In this document: piece by piece, positions 19,562 to 31,433 of the stretch
Numbering within the stretch: the first letter of the stretch is position 1
Layout of the letters: each line of letters begins with the position of its first letter
DNA from: Adiantum capillus-veneris
Taxonomy: Eukaryota > Streptophyta > Polypodiopsida > Polypodiales > Pteridaceae
Assembly: GCA_014529385.2 (NCBI GenBank)
Contig: CM043969.1
Location: forward strand, 25,997,946-26,061,945
Direction of reading: 5' to 3'
DNA length: 64,000 nucleotides
Program-made: the position numbers and the translations under genes
The notes under the pieces: generated by a model
Seen by the model: the letters and a program-made list of their open reading frames with translations, nothing else
Databases searched by the model: none
What the model was told of the DNA's origin: nothing

Positions 19562-20944
19562 TAGCAATAGTATATTGTCATATCCATCACCAACAACCTG
19601 ACCCTGTTTAGCTTTCTCTTTTGATACAATACTTTTGAATCCCCTATACAAAGGGCATCATTTCCTTAAGACAATGGTTAAGCTCTCATCAGTGGCTTCT
19701 AAATCATCTTCTTTAGTCAAATATTTGAATAGCATTTGACGAGCAACAAACATCTATACTTTTATAGGACCCCTCTTCTCAATCTTTAAAACCGTCTTAA
19801 CAAAATTGTGCACTTTTCAAGAGCTTCCCTTCTAGTACCTGGCTGAACATTGTGGTCATGCACTCCTAGATGGATCATCAAACGTGTTACTGTTGTTTCT
19901 TTTGGCATTACATAATAGATCATACACTTGCAAATATTTGAACAAGTGACCATTTTGTCACAGTAATGGCAGTTTATTTTAGATTTACCTTTGCTAGCAG
20001 GATAGCCCGTGCTGATTTGTCTATCCAGATGTCCATGAAAGAAGACATCATTGTATCTCCTTTCACCAAGGTAAAAAGGGCATATCACTCTGCAACATTG
20101 AGACTTCCAAGTCGATAACTCAAACGAACAGTGAAATCTATGGCCATGTTGGTCGATGCTCGATGAGACCAAAGGTGACCGTTGTACTTTTGCTCCATAC
20201 CGAGCATCCTTTTATTGTGATGAATTGGAGGAAGCTCGAAACAAAGATTGCCATTATAAAACTTTGGGAGCTCAACAACCTTTTTGGGAGGTCCACAAAT
20301 CTCTAAAAGTTTAGGCAACCTGCATGATTTACCTTTGTCTTTCATCCATGAAATGATGGATGTATCATTTCATGGATGAAAGACCTTTGTCTTTCATCCA
20401 TGAAATGATGGATGTATCATTTGTATACTCCTGCCTTGTTTGCTCAACCCAATCATGTGTGTCTTTAAAGGGTTTTGGTGACCTAATTAGTTACACTGTC
20501 TCCAAAACAACTGCAGTTGTATCGTTATCAATATCAACATTTAAATGTGATGGAGACAAACTTTTGTTACATGGTGTAGCATACATATAATCATAATCGA
20601 CTTCTTCACTTGTTTCTAAACTGTCAGCCACATAAACATAGGCATTCGAATGTAGAATGGGGTAAGCTGAGGATGGAATATGGTCAAGAAGGTAATGCTT
20701 TTGATCTTCATGATCCCATCTTGGCAACACATTGACCTTAGACACAGAGCTCCCAAACTAGACAACTACATTGAAGCCTTTAAACTTAATAGAAGGAGGC
20801 AATAGACTTTGAAGACAATATTCACTAAGTAGAAGCTCTCCACTTTGTGATGAGACTCTATATTCCACTTCGGCACCATTCAAATAGAGGTCCCAGAGAC
20901 CCCTCAAGGGCCTCTATTTGCTTGGTTCTGGCTCCTTCATTGTC
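19562..20944 (-). pseudogene. Decayed unrecognised coding region, target of E2
   Basis: Reading the minus strand from about 20944, one frame stays coherent to about 20100 with isolated stops (TAG near 20923 and 20760, TAA at 20493) and a 52-bp duplication at 20331-20422. It then continues in another frame to 19790 and in a third to the E2 border at 19562. Features include an acidic Asp/Asn segment, a CHYC-type Cys pair and an IHLGVHDH segment followed by a basic helix. The latter reminds me of transposase-like proteins of plants, but I cannot identify it. Removing one 52-bp unit restores the local frame, so the duplication itself broke the gene. Confidence 0.5.
20331..20422. repeat. 40-bp direct repeat, period 52, with palindrome
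   Basis: The 40-bp unit at 20331-20370 recurs exactly at 20383-20422. Between them 20339-20382 forms a perfect stem of 19 bp with a 6-base loop (CTTTCATCCATGAAATGAT arms). This looks like a template-switch event at a hairpin. Confidence 0.9.
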
Positions 20945-21216
20945 TTAAATAGTACCTATCAAACGCTATCAAGTACGATCCGTTCGAATTTAAATTGCAA
21001 GTACTTCATAAAAAGGTGATTGATGCTTGTGCAAGATGCACATGTACAAGTACTTCACTTTATAGGATAGCAACAACGGGTCGTAAAAAGACATTTGGTC
21101 ATAGTCAGACGGACTTTGTCCGCTTTAATGTGGATAATTGTAGTTAGGGTTTTACACTTTGCAACTTTGGGAGCGACTTCTTGAGCTCAAAACCTTGCAC
21201 AAAGGTATGGCATTCC

Positions 21217-21220
<4 letters not shown>

Positions 21221-21271
<51 letters not shown>
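21221..21271. repeat. (TC)n microsatellite
   Basis: About 25 TC units. The surrounding 20945-21420 has no coding signal that I can support. Confidence 0.9.
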
Positions 21272-21273
<2 letters not shown>

Positions 21274-21422
21274 CCGTTGCAACGTAGATTAATTTGTCAA
21301 AGAATGTGCGTGGATGATAAGGGGATCTACTCCCCCCTTTTTTTGCGATTTGCCGAATGCCTTTGACGGATTAATCTCCATTGCATGTTCTGTATACTGT
21401 TAACGGCAGCCCAATCAATGTA

Positions 21423-21575
21423 CTCTCAAGGAAATTTGTTGCTTAAACTCCAAAAATGGCAAAAAAAGGGGGGGCAGAGCCCCCCCATCATCCACACGCA
21501 CATGGATGATGGGGGGCTTTGTCTACCCCTTTTGTTTTTCCATTTTTGGTGTTTAAGCAGCGAATTTCCTTGAGA
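21423..21575. repeat. Hairpin repeat HA (153 bp inverted repeat)
   Basis: Arms of about 71 nt pair with few mismatches around a loop near 21500. The outer arms read TCTCAAGGAAATT and the inner part is G-rich/C-rich (GCAGAGCCCCCC with CATCATCCA). First of three related hairpins in 480 bp. Confidence 0.85.
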
Positions 21576-21613
21576 AAATCGAAGTTGAAATACATAATTG
21601 TCGTTGAGGACAC

Positions 21614-21713
21614 CTTCAAAACACACAAAAAAGGGGGAGGAAGAGCTCCCCCATCATCCGTGCATGCAAATGATGGGGGAGCTCTGCCTCCTTCTTTTTT
21701 CTGCATTTTGAAG
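21614..21713. repeat. Hairpin repeat HB (100 bp inverted repeat)
   Basis: Arms from CTTCAAAA to TTTTGAAG with an inner AGAGCTCCCCCATCATCC paired to its complement. The inner part is shared with HA and HC. The loop contains GTGCATGC. Confidence 0.85.
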
Positions 21714-21788
21714 CTTTTGTGGAAATTCTCTAAAATTTTGATTAATTTTGTCAATACTCTATAATTTTGATTAATTTCTCTAAATATG

Positions 21789-21901
21789 CATTTCAAAATG
21801 AAAAAAACGGGAGAGGTAGAGCTCCCCCATCATCCACGCTAGCGCGGATAATGGAGGAGCTCTGCCTCACCATTTTTTTTGCGTTTTAAAGGTATGAAAT
21901 G
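21789..21901. repeat. Hairpin repeat HC (113 bp inverted repeat)
   Basis: Arms begin CATTTCAAAATG and end with a diverged complement. The inner GAGCTCCCCCATCATCC pairs with GGATAATGGAGGAGCTC. The loop is itself palindromic (CGCTAGCG). Confidence 0.8.
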
Positions 21902-21969
21902 CAAAAAATGACAATTATGAAGTTATGCTTTGCATTTTGAAGTTTATTGTTGCGCATGATCTGCATTTT

Positions 21970-22370
21970 GTGTATATATAGATTATAAAGTAAATATAGT
22001 ATATATATAGTATAGAGTCTATAGTATATAATATGTAGTATATAGTATAACATAGAGTATATAATATATATAGTATCTAGAACATATAGTATAAAGAGTA
22101 TATAGTATATAGTATAATATTTATAATACACAGTATGGAATACATAAAATATATAATTCAAAATATTATATAGAACATATAATGTCGTATTATATAAAAT
22201 ATAGTACTATATACAACACACTACATATAGTATATAAATTACATGCTACAAGTAGTAAATATATTGCATACTACATATAGTAATATATACTACTTACTAC
22301 GTATTAAAGTATACCACATATAGTGTTATATACTATAGTCTATATTTTTTTGTATGTTATGTAAGTAGTG
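21970..22370. repeat. AT-rich TAGTATATA low-complexity tract
   Basis: About 400 bp built of variations of TATAGTATA and TACTATATA, with almost no G+C. ORFs here are compositional artefacts. 22370-22985 shows no coding signal. Confidence 0.75.
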
Positions 22371-22989
22371 TAGTCTACTTTATGTAATATGTACTAAACT
22401 CTATATTATTGGTTTTATTTTGGGTCATTTTGAGTATGATGACATATCATTTTGTGTTTACAAAAAATCCTTAAACTCTCGGTGGAAGCTCATTATGGGG
22501 TGGTGGATATTTTTGACAATAAGGTCGTGTATAATATCTATGAGGAAAACCCTTAAATCCCTTGTGGGATCCGAAAATAGGGTTTATGGTTTATTTTGAA
22601 AAAGTGTTCTCCATACAAAGGAGACTTTGGCGTTTTTTTTTTTGGATATATGTCATTTACCATTGCGTGTATGTGCTTTTAAAAGTGGATGATGCTCTAA
22701 ACATTGTGTAGATGGGTGAAAGAATGTTAACATGTTACACATTTTCATGTCCCGGACAATGCTAACTAGCACAATTTTGACATATGCTAAGTAGTACAAT
22801 AACATGAGCTACAACTCCAAGATCTATGACGTATGATATATTCATAGAAAACTCTTGAAACAAGGAAACCAAATGTACAACCTCCGACAAATTTTGATAT
22901 TATTTGTAAAAAAATTACAAGACTCCCAACTTTTTAAAGATGTGCTAACTTGAAAATGCTAACTAGCACAAGAAGCGCGACACTTTAAC

Positions 22990-24605
22990 ATGCTTTCACC
23001 TAGATGGGTTATGCAATGCGTTGAGGTGCATGAATTGAATGAAGCCCCATTACTCACTAGAGAGTGGATTAATGTGCGTGATGAGAATACAATGTTCTCT
23101 CCCTCTTTGCTTGAAAGAAATGTGACAACTTGGGAGGCCAATGTTTGTCCTTGGTGGTTGGATTATTCACTAGGAGTTATTCCAAAGCAAGAGATTGAAT
23201 TACGAGAGAGTAATTACCTTAGCACTTGTGGATCTTTTCTTTTGAGAATGTATATATTACTTTAATGCTAATGTATGTGATATTGTGCTATATGGTTGTT
23301 GAGTGAAGGGTTTCAAAATGAGAGTGATGAGTACTTAGAGGAGACACAAGAAGAGTCTCTCCCTCCCGTTTCTCATGGAGGTACTCAAAACACCATTGGG
23401 AGTGTCTCTCAAAGTACTCCACTAGAAAGCAATGCAATCAAGAAGGGTAAAGGGAAAATGGGGCCTCCAAGTACATCAAGCATATCCACTCCCTCTTCTA
23501 TGCCTCCCATTGTGCCATCTACGGAGCCCGACATGTCCTCTTTGGCAGCCACTATACCCCATATGGAACCCTCTTCTAATGTGCCCACTATATCCTCATT
23601 GGTGCACACTACCTCATTTGTTGAGGAGTCTTCTCTTTGGGCGAGAGGCTTGGGAGAGAAGGCTGATCGCACGATCTATTGGTAAGTTTAAGAAAATTGT
23701 TAACAATTTTGTCTTCCGTGTTCTCCAATTCAAAGCTAATTTGGATAATGCAGGGTTTCATTACCAAAATGTTGTAGATGTCTTTGCTTGTGGATATATC
23801 ACAAATTGACAAGTTTGCCCTTGATAGGTAGGTTTGGATGATTTGCATTTTCTTCTTGCACTGCTCTATGGTTTTGAACATGATATATATTTGGTTTTCT
23901 TGTAGCATCAAGATTTTTTTTGCGACACAGAATACAAATCTATATAGCAAAGATGGTGTGCCGTGTTGTGAGGTTGCAAGGCTTATCTTTGCAGATTTTC
24001 CTACAATTTTTATGTGGATGTTCTAGGACCAATACCACTAGGTAAGTAATTTTTCTTTGGACTAGTACATACAACTAACTATGGTTGTATGCTTACATGT
24101 CAGCATTCACTTTTGTAGAGGGCATGAGTGCTCCCAAGTGGAACACATTTTCTAGGAGTGGATGTTGCTTATGAGTTTTTGGCTGATGAGGGGTTTTTAG
24201 TCACCATGTGCATGGCCAAGAATATTGGAGATCTTATTGCAGATGCAACTAGGGTACGACTTGTGCTCTTACATACATGGACCCTCATGTGTAGTAAGAA
24301 GGCATATCGGCATCCGCTCACTAGAGAGGCGGTGAGATAACAAACTTAGTTTCATAATTTAATTTCCTAACTAAAAACATTATAGCTAGGAAATTCATTC
24401 TTTAAGTTATTTATTTATGCAGGTACTTACCATGTGTCTTTGGTCTCATGTTAGCCATCTTGTGCCACACTATCATAGAGAGGCAGGGGAGAAAATTTTC
24501 AAGATATTGTTTCTAGTAGATTGTAGCTACATGATAGATGATGTAGTCTTCCCCATTGAGATTGATGGTGTTATTATTAGAGGCGAGGTAGAGCGGTCTT
24601 CTTAA
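22990..24605 (+). pseudogene. Unrecognised coding remnants with splice-like sites
   Basis: Separate ORFs are at 22990-23265 (91 aa), 23296-23685 (129 aa, rich in Ser/Pro/Thr with an acidic start and a Lys-Gly basic patch), 24128-24340 and 24417-24605. Donor-like GGTAAGT occurs at about 23682 and 24041, and an acceptor-like TTTATTTATGCAG ends near 24421. The order could reflect exons of a decayed gene or transposon, but the joined product is not recognisable to me. No ORF is long enough to be convincing alone. Confidence 0.25.
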
Positions 24606-25601
24606 CACTAGGTTGGTAACCTAACAGGACATAAAAGTGTCCTTTCAGGGTTTTGAAAAAACCTCCAAAACCATAGTAGATCCACTCATTTTGTAAAATC
24701 CTTTCATGAGGTTATAGTTCAAGGCCTACTACACATGGAAAAAATAATAAACTTGTAAAATTTCTCATCTTTTGGTCACACCAAGCCTCCAAAGTTGATG
24801 GACCATTACATTTTCATCAAAACAGCCATTTCTTACGTTTTGTTGCATAAAAATAAGATTAGGGATTTTTGTAGGACTTGAGATAAATTCCCTAGTTAAC
24901 TTCAATGGGTTGGTGATCTGAACATATGATTGCTTCTCACTCACTATTTTTTGTTTTGCCAAAAGAAATAGGTACAAAAAAGTTGAATTTTTACCATTCT
25001 GCAAACCTATCATCAAAGTTTCTATAGCCACGCTCAATACAAATAATATATGCATGTTTTCTTAGTTCCCTATTGTCCTTTAGGTTCATAAGGAGCCATG
25101 GAGCATGTCAAAATAATAATACATCTCTTACCAAGGGGAATCTTGGGGACAAAGATGAAGTGCTAAATACAGCAAACATGAAAAAAATGGGTTCAACATA
25201 TGAGTTGTAGAATCTCATAGAAACTATTCAATATCTAGCCAAATTTAATCCTTATGACTAGATATGGTTACGACCTACAAAATGCATGTAGTTGTCACAA
25301 GAAACTAATAATATTGAAAAAGCTATACTTGATATACTAAAATGTTTCGTTTTCTTCTATAATTGAAAAAATCAACCATCGTTTTCTACTATGCAAAATA
25401 GGGTATTAGGTGCCCCAAAACTCAAGGAATATTAGCTTTATGTTACAATATGCGACATAGAAAATCAAAACTGCATTTGGATATCATGAAAGCCACCAAA
25501 AAAATCATAGAAGAGCTAAAATTGGCTAAACAACAGGATTTGACAATTTTTGTAATTTGGTCATAACTTACAACTTTAACATTTATTTCTCCCTAGAAGC
25601 A
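24606..25601. other. Non-coding stretch, nothing recognised
   Basis: AT-rich sequence with short ORFs only. A 96-codon minus-strand ORF at 24765-25055 has no recognisable motif and could be downstream debris of the kinase-like remnant, but I cannot support that. Confidence 0.4.
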
Positions 25602-26056
25602 TCAGGACATGTTGAGGAGTACAAAATCTCCTTTTCTTTTCTTTCTAATTTTGATACCCAAGTCACAAAGAGGAGGAAAGTGGGCTGATGTTTTGGTCTT
25701 TGTGCATGATCCCAAATCCACAATGCCCCCATAGATTCCCTTATGCCCAAAATGGAGCATCATATTGCAAGAGTGTAGGTCATTCTGGAGGTAGTCATGC
25801 GCATGTAGATATTTTAGGGTTTGAAGAAGAACATTAATTATCTGCAAAATGTTATTTTGTAATATCTCTATTGTTCCTTCAATGCTTACATAATCACAAA
25901 TGGCCAATTGACTGCCATCTACATTGCACTCTTTTATCCACTACTCTACATGGTTGCCATTCCAAAGGCGTGGAATGAGTATTGGATGCTCCACGTGGTG
26001 AATCATGGAAAGTGGATAAATAAATGCCACGATGAGTGATGTCCAAAACTATGGAT
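25602..26056 (-). pseudogene. Protein-kinase-like remnant (catalytic loop)
   Basis: On the minus strand a coherent frame runs from about 26056 to 25602 with one internal TAG (25943-25941). It ends in a segment with LKYLHAHDYLQNDLHSCNMM, followed after about 14 residues by VDLGS. This matches the kinase catalytic loop (Asp, then Asn four residues later, plus a downstream Asp-x-Gly) with Asn replacing the usual Arg before Asp. The preceding part has the hydrophobic hinge-like segment LAICDYV. The ATP-binding Gly loop and Lys are not visible, so this is a fragment of a C-lobe with part of the N-lobe. Non-functional. Confidence 0.5.
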
Positions 26057-28612
26057 TCATCTAAATAGCCTACTGATCCATTGTGAATCCATGCAAGTGG
26101 ATTTTGAAGATCTTTGTAGCAGCATACAATGGATCTTTAAATGCAGGATGGGTGACACCTACACACTTCATGTGTGCCCATCTTCCTTCTCTCAATTGCA
26201 TTAGGAGAAATATGAACCTTGCATGGGCCTTGTAAGGAATCCTAATTTTTAGGGATTAAGGCTAATGTTGTGTAGGGTTAAGGGGACAAGGGCATTCAAG
26301 AAGCTAGTTTTGAGTAGACTTTTCTAGCCTTTTTTTAGACACATGTAGGATGTGGACCTAAGAGGTCACTTTCTCTCTCTAGCTTTTGGAAAGTGAAGGG
26401 AGTAAAGGGGTGTGGCCACATCAGCAAAAACGTGGGTCACTAAGAGCCAAAATTTGATTTTTTTTCAAAAAAGTTATTTTTACTTATTTTTGACTTAAAA
26501 TTCCCTCCCAACATATATACACATCAAAAAATCAATTTTTGACATTTTTTTAAACCTACAAACACTAAAAGTCCACTTTTTCAAAAAAAAAAATCCCCCC
26601 CAAAAAAAAAACCTTTGTTCTCTCCTCCTTCTTCCTCCTCTCTCCCTCTCCTCTCCCTCCCTACCTCCTTCTCTCCTCTTCCTCCCCTCTCTCTCCCTCT
26701 CTCCCCTTCTCTCCTCCCATGTTCCTCTCCTCTCCCTCCCTACCCCTTTCTCTCCTCCTCCTCCCCTCTCTCTCCCTCTCCCCCTCTGCCCCCTTCTCTC
26801 CTCCCATGTTCCTCCCTCTCCCTCCCCCCTCTTTCTTTTCATTCTTTGCTTCCTCACGCAACAACTGCCATGGTGCTCACGGACATCAAAAATCGTATCC
26901 CTCCACCACCATGTACTCCGCACAACAAAAGTGTACATATTGCTTGTCCGCGGTGTTTGCACCGAAGGCCGCACATGAGGGTGAGCAGAGGTCATCCCAA
27001 GATCGTCATACTGTCGGTGAGACGAATGTGTATGGTTCTTCAATATCTTGGGAGGGGATAAGTAGGCTTGTTAGGCTATTGCAATTGGTTGTGTATGGGT
27101 GCAGGTGCTTCTTTGCATTCGTGGATGCACGAATGTCAAGCTCTTCAGCTCAAAACAGTGACATTACAAGAAATAGTGGGTGCAGGTTAGAGAGGTCAAG
27201 TGTCACCACTTTTCCTCTAAAACAGCCTTCTTTGTTACATCTTGCAGGTAGATGCTTCAAATCCATCCTTATTAGAGGTGGGTAATCTCATCCTAATGCA
27301 AGAATGGCTCAAGGAACTAGCATAACATGAAGCTTTTACGGTGGCACAAAGCTCTCCTCAAGCAATGTGGCTCCCACTACACCAAAAATCACTATGCTAA
27401 CATGGAGAGATCCCTAGTAGGACAATACAACAACTTTTCATCAGCAGCACACCCTTTCCTAACATGAGGGCACCCCCACCAGAGATATTTTTATATGATA
27501 GGTCACCCCATGAGCATACCATGTCATGGAATGGATGTAAGAACTATGACTGCACTACCCCTTGGAAGTTGTTCACGAATGTATGTTAATCAAAGTTAAT
27601 GAGAAGAAGTTTGGACTTTTTTGTTTGTTGATGTGTAAGAGCACTCTTGGTCTACCATATTTTAGATTGTTTGATAAGTTAAATAAGATTTGTAGTCATT
27701 TAAAGTGTCATTTTTTTTTTGGTAAGATTGTACATGAGAAGACATGATAAAGTACAAGAGATCTTGACGGAATAAACCTCGATGAGATTCCCACCATGCA
27801 CTTGTGACACCATACCTCTCCTTGAACCCTTTGACTTCTATCGTTGTGGGGAGTCCAATGGGGGGCTATTTTCAAATTTTTAGCATAACTTTTTTTGAAG
27901 GAAATTTTGGTTATGCTAAAGTTTATACACAGTCTATGAGTTCATTCTGATTATTTTTCTTCAGTTTCAAATTTTGACCGAGTACACTCCTTGGAAGCCA
28001 CTTTTGAAGGTGTTAGGGCGAGATTTTGGGAAAGTTTTGTATGTAGGAAATACAGTCCTTAACACAATAAAAAACAATGGTTCTTTGAGTATTTTCAGAT
28101 TCCATGGTTTTAATGCTCGTTGGAGCCCGTAGATTAAGAAAAAAGTAAAAAATGTATGTTTTACATCATTTTTAAATAAATTGTCAACTTGCACGTTGAT
28201 TTCTGGAGAATGCGAGCAAGATATGATTTTTTCTCATCACATGATGGTCGAAGAATGCGATGAGATGAACAAATTCATGTGAGACAAGCCCAGACAGATT
28301 CGGGGCCGATTGAAATCTAGAAGCTGTTGAAAACAACCGAAACGTAACATTTGAATCATGGCCATGCATCAAAAATATGCTCACACGGTGAAGGAGGTGC
28401 TTCAAAGCTATGGAAATCAGTATAAAATGCAAGCAATAGCGTTGGAGGCTATTCAGGAAGTTGTAGAGGCTCACATCATTTCAGATGACTTTGCAATGAC
28501 AAAATGATTAAGAGTTGTGTCTACTGTCTCCATAGTGATTTGGCTTTTCGGTTTATCCATGTGTTTTAAGTTAAGTGGTTTTGGCCATGAAGAGTTAAAT
28601 TTAAATCAAATA
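26057..28612. other. Non-coding stretch with pyrimidine-rich tract
   Basis: 26620-26840 is a nearly pure C/T tract (variations of CTCCCTCTCC) that creates long but spurious ORFs on both strands. The remainder shows no supported gene; 27540-27745 has a 61-codon ORF without motifs. Confidence 0.5.
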
Positions 28613-28793
28613 TTAACATTTTTGCCATTCTAAGGGGCAAACAAAGCTAGAAAATGCAAAAAAAGGGTGGCCACAAGGGCGCGCAGATGGCCCATCCAGC
28701 AGTTTTGGATGGCTCATCTGCGCGCCCTTGTGGCCACCCTGTTTTTTTGCATTTTCTAGCTTTGTTTGCCCCTTAGGATAGCAAAAATGTTAA
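28613..28793. repeat. Hairpin repeat HD (181 bp inverted repeat)
   Basis: Arms of about 87 nt, from TTAACATTTTTGCCATTC to its complement, differ at about five positions. The inner part is GGGTGGCCACAAGGGCGCGC paired with its complement around the loop AGCAGTTT. Confidence 0.9.
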
Positions 28794-28977
28794 TAGCTGA
28801 TGAAACCAGATGTTTATGTAGCATGAGACTAGATGTTTATATTGTCCAATGTGATTTGGCCTTTTGGTGCAGGGAACTAGTAAGTTGAGTTGAAGGAAGG
28901 CATAATGTGCTTGAAAAGTTAAATTTTACATTCATCTCACCTTTTCCAAGGTCCTGGAGTGCAACAATAGCCTAATT

Positions 28978-29075
28978 ATGCAAAAAAAAGGGTGGCCACA
29001 AGGGCGCGCAGATGGCCCATCCAACAGTTTTGGATGGCTCACTACGCGCCCTTGTGGCCACCCTTTTTTTTGCAT
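28978..29075. repeat. Hairpin repeat HE (98 bp inverted repeat)
   Basis: ATGCAAAAAAAAGGGTGGCC pairs with the complement ending in TTTGCAT. Same inner sequence as HD. A change in the right arm (ACTACGCG) weakens the pairing near the loop. Confidence 0.88.
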
Positions 29076-29300
29076 TATATGGCCTTGTCTGCCCCTTATA
29101 ATAGCAAGAATGTTAATATTTGATGAAACCAGATGTTTATACAGCATGAGACTAGATTTTTATACTGTCCAATGTGATTTGCCCTTTTGGTGCAGGGAAC
29201 TAGTAAGTTGAGTTGAAGGAAGGCATAATGTGCTTGAAAAGTTCAATTTTAGGTTCATCTCATCTTTTCCAGGGTTCTGGAGTGCAGCAATAGCCTAATT

Positions 29301-29397
29301 ATGCAAAAAAAGGGTGGCCACAAGGGCCCACATATGGCCCATCCAGCAATTTTTGATGGCTCACTACGCGCGCTTGTGGCCACCCCTTTTTTTGCAT
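29301..29397. repeat. Hairpin repeat HF (97 bp inverted repeat)
   Basis: Third copy, with ATGCAAAAAAAGGGTGGCC arms. The middle has diverged (CCCACATATGG against CTACGCGCG). Confidence 0.85.
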
Positions 29398-29430
29398 TAT
29401 ATGGCCTTGTCTGCACCCCAGGATACCAAT

Positions 29431-31433
29431 TTTTTTTTAGATTAAGTGAAAGAAAATCTTCATGCAACATGACAGTACAAATTACACTTCTTTTCACTCA
29501 GATGTAATTAGAGATCCCCCCCCTTTCTTTGTGTTCAAAGGTCCGGAGCATTCACTATGTAAAATTTTCCTATATCACGTGCGTTCACTACAATGGATTA
29601 AAAGTACCCCTTATAGGCCTTATCTACACATGTTTCTGCAACTTTACAAGAATATAAAATCCCTTCTGTTGAACACATGTGCTATGTTACATATACTTTA
29701 GTGAACTCCCCATGTCAACGGCCTCACAAATTCTGTGCACTAAACATTAAACACTAGAAGTCGACCAAACAAGGAGCCAATTTTTACTTCCTTGTGTCCA
29801 CCTAGTGTTCTTGTGAAACATTGCTAATGATATATATTCAACATCCCCAAATGAGGACATCGTGACAAAGTTTATGATCCACTTTAATAAGAATAAACAT
29901 TAATGATTAAACTGAAATCAAAATATTGCTTGAATTTCTTCAAGGTGGAGTGATTAAGACTTGCGACTTGAATCATCGTACAGGCAAATCAAAATATCCA
30001 TAAAAGTAAACAATATTTCTCAGATCTGTATGAAACTTCAGTAATCTAAATTAAATACTCTCACTCAATGCGACACCATTTAACAAAAAAACATATTTAT
30101 ATTGCATTTATAGAGGAATCTAGCCTCATGAAAAATAATTACAAATGGAGACAATGTTGTTGCTGTTAGGCTTATCTTACAAGTATTTGTCTTCCTCATC
30201 TAGAGATTCATATACACTTGAGTATTTGTGTGTCTATGACACTAAGGAAGATAGTAGTACTATATGGATGGCTTCTATGAGAGCTCCTAGAGAGTCCCTA
30301 TTGGTTCAAGATTCTAAAAAACACCTACTATTCTTATCAAAATCTTTTAACATGGTATTGAAAGGTTCCTCAAGGAACAAAAATAGAGTGATTTCCATCT
30401 CTGCACATGGTTGCTTGCTCATGTCCTCTTAAAACAAGTTGAATCTGTAAGTAAACAAAAGATTATATGAGCATAAAGTTATAAAGTACAAAATGATATC
30501 ATTCCAATTATCTAATGGCAATTATACAAAGAATAAATTACAAGAAAAATCTTTGACGACTCTCCATAGATAACACAACTTACTTACATTGTGAGACTCA
30601 AATCACATGCTACACAACTATAGATGGCGCACCAAAGTCATCAACAAAATAGCACCACCCAGTGTTATGAGGTGTGAAGCCTAAACATTGAAATCCATAA
30701 AGAGGTTAATTCTCTCTAGCATGATAAACTTAAAGATGGAGATGATGTTAAGCTCTGAATGTAAGCTGCAAGGGTAGTTTTTTTACCATTCTATCTTTAT
30801 GTTGGAGATGAACCCTTGCAATGCCCACGCGATATTCACACATCCTATTGTTGTGGTATGCAACTCATGTGAGCTCATACTTTTGCCACCTTCGGGAGTA
30901 GAGGTTTCCATGTAGTGTGAGTGAATGAAAGTAGAAGGAGTAGAATCTTGTTTCATGTTGTAATGGAGATGAGAGAAGGGAGAGGAGCTAGCTTGGTGTG
31001 AAACTATGTGGTGGGTAAGGGGAAGAGATGGAGGAGGAGCTTGCTTGGTGCTACAATGGAGGTGGGAGAAAGCTAGCAGAGAGATAATGATGGACTATAG
31101 GGGGTGCATGTGGTTGTTGCAGCAATGGAGAGCTTGGAAAAAGGTTTGTAGAGAGAGAAAAACACTTTTTAGCTATAGAATAGGTTTGGAAAGACTTTGG
31201 AGGGTGAAAATGATGTTTTTATTTGTTTTTTAAAAAAATCAATTTTTTGGATTTTTTAGTGCACGTTTTTAACTTTTGAAGGTCAAAAATACTTTTTTGA
31301 CCATGAAATAGGTTTGGGGACCTTTTAAGGAGGGAAAACTTGAAATTTGAATTTTTTTGAAAATTTGAAATTTTTAGTGTATTTTTAAATCCGGGCCAAA
31401 AAGTGGGGGAAAAGAGGTCAAAGTAATCCTACC

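Larger units (their letters stand above)
28654..29430. repeat. Tandem repeat of about 323 bp (2.3 copies), each with a hairpin
   Basis: ATGCAAAAAAA blocks start at 28654, 28978 and 29301, giving periods of 324 and 323. The intervening segments (28794-28970 and 29100-29292) are about 90 % alike, for example CCAATGTGATTTG and GCAGGGAACTAGTAAGTTGA. The outer flanks of the first hairpin differ from the others. Confidence 0.85.

Noticed and set aside
26615-27285. Overlapping long ORFs on both strands in the C/T-rich tract
   Set aside because: Composition explains them: a pure pyrimidine strand lacks stop codons in most frames. Translations are Pro/Ser/Leu or Arg/Glu/Gly repeats without domains.
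20945-29430. Serial palindromic repeats as a CRISPR-like array
   Set aside because: Repeats are long hairpins with irregular spacing, no conserved short repeat with unique spacers, and the context is eukaryotic.
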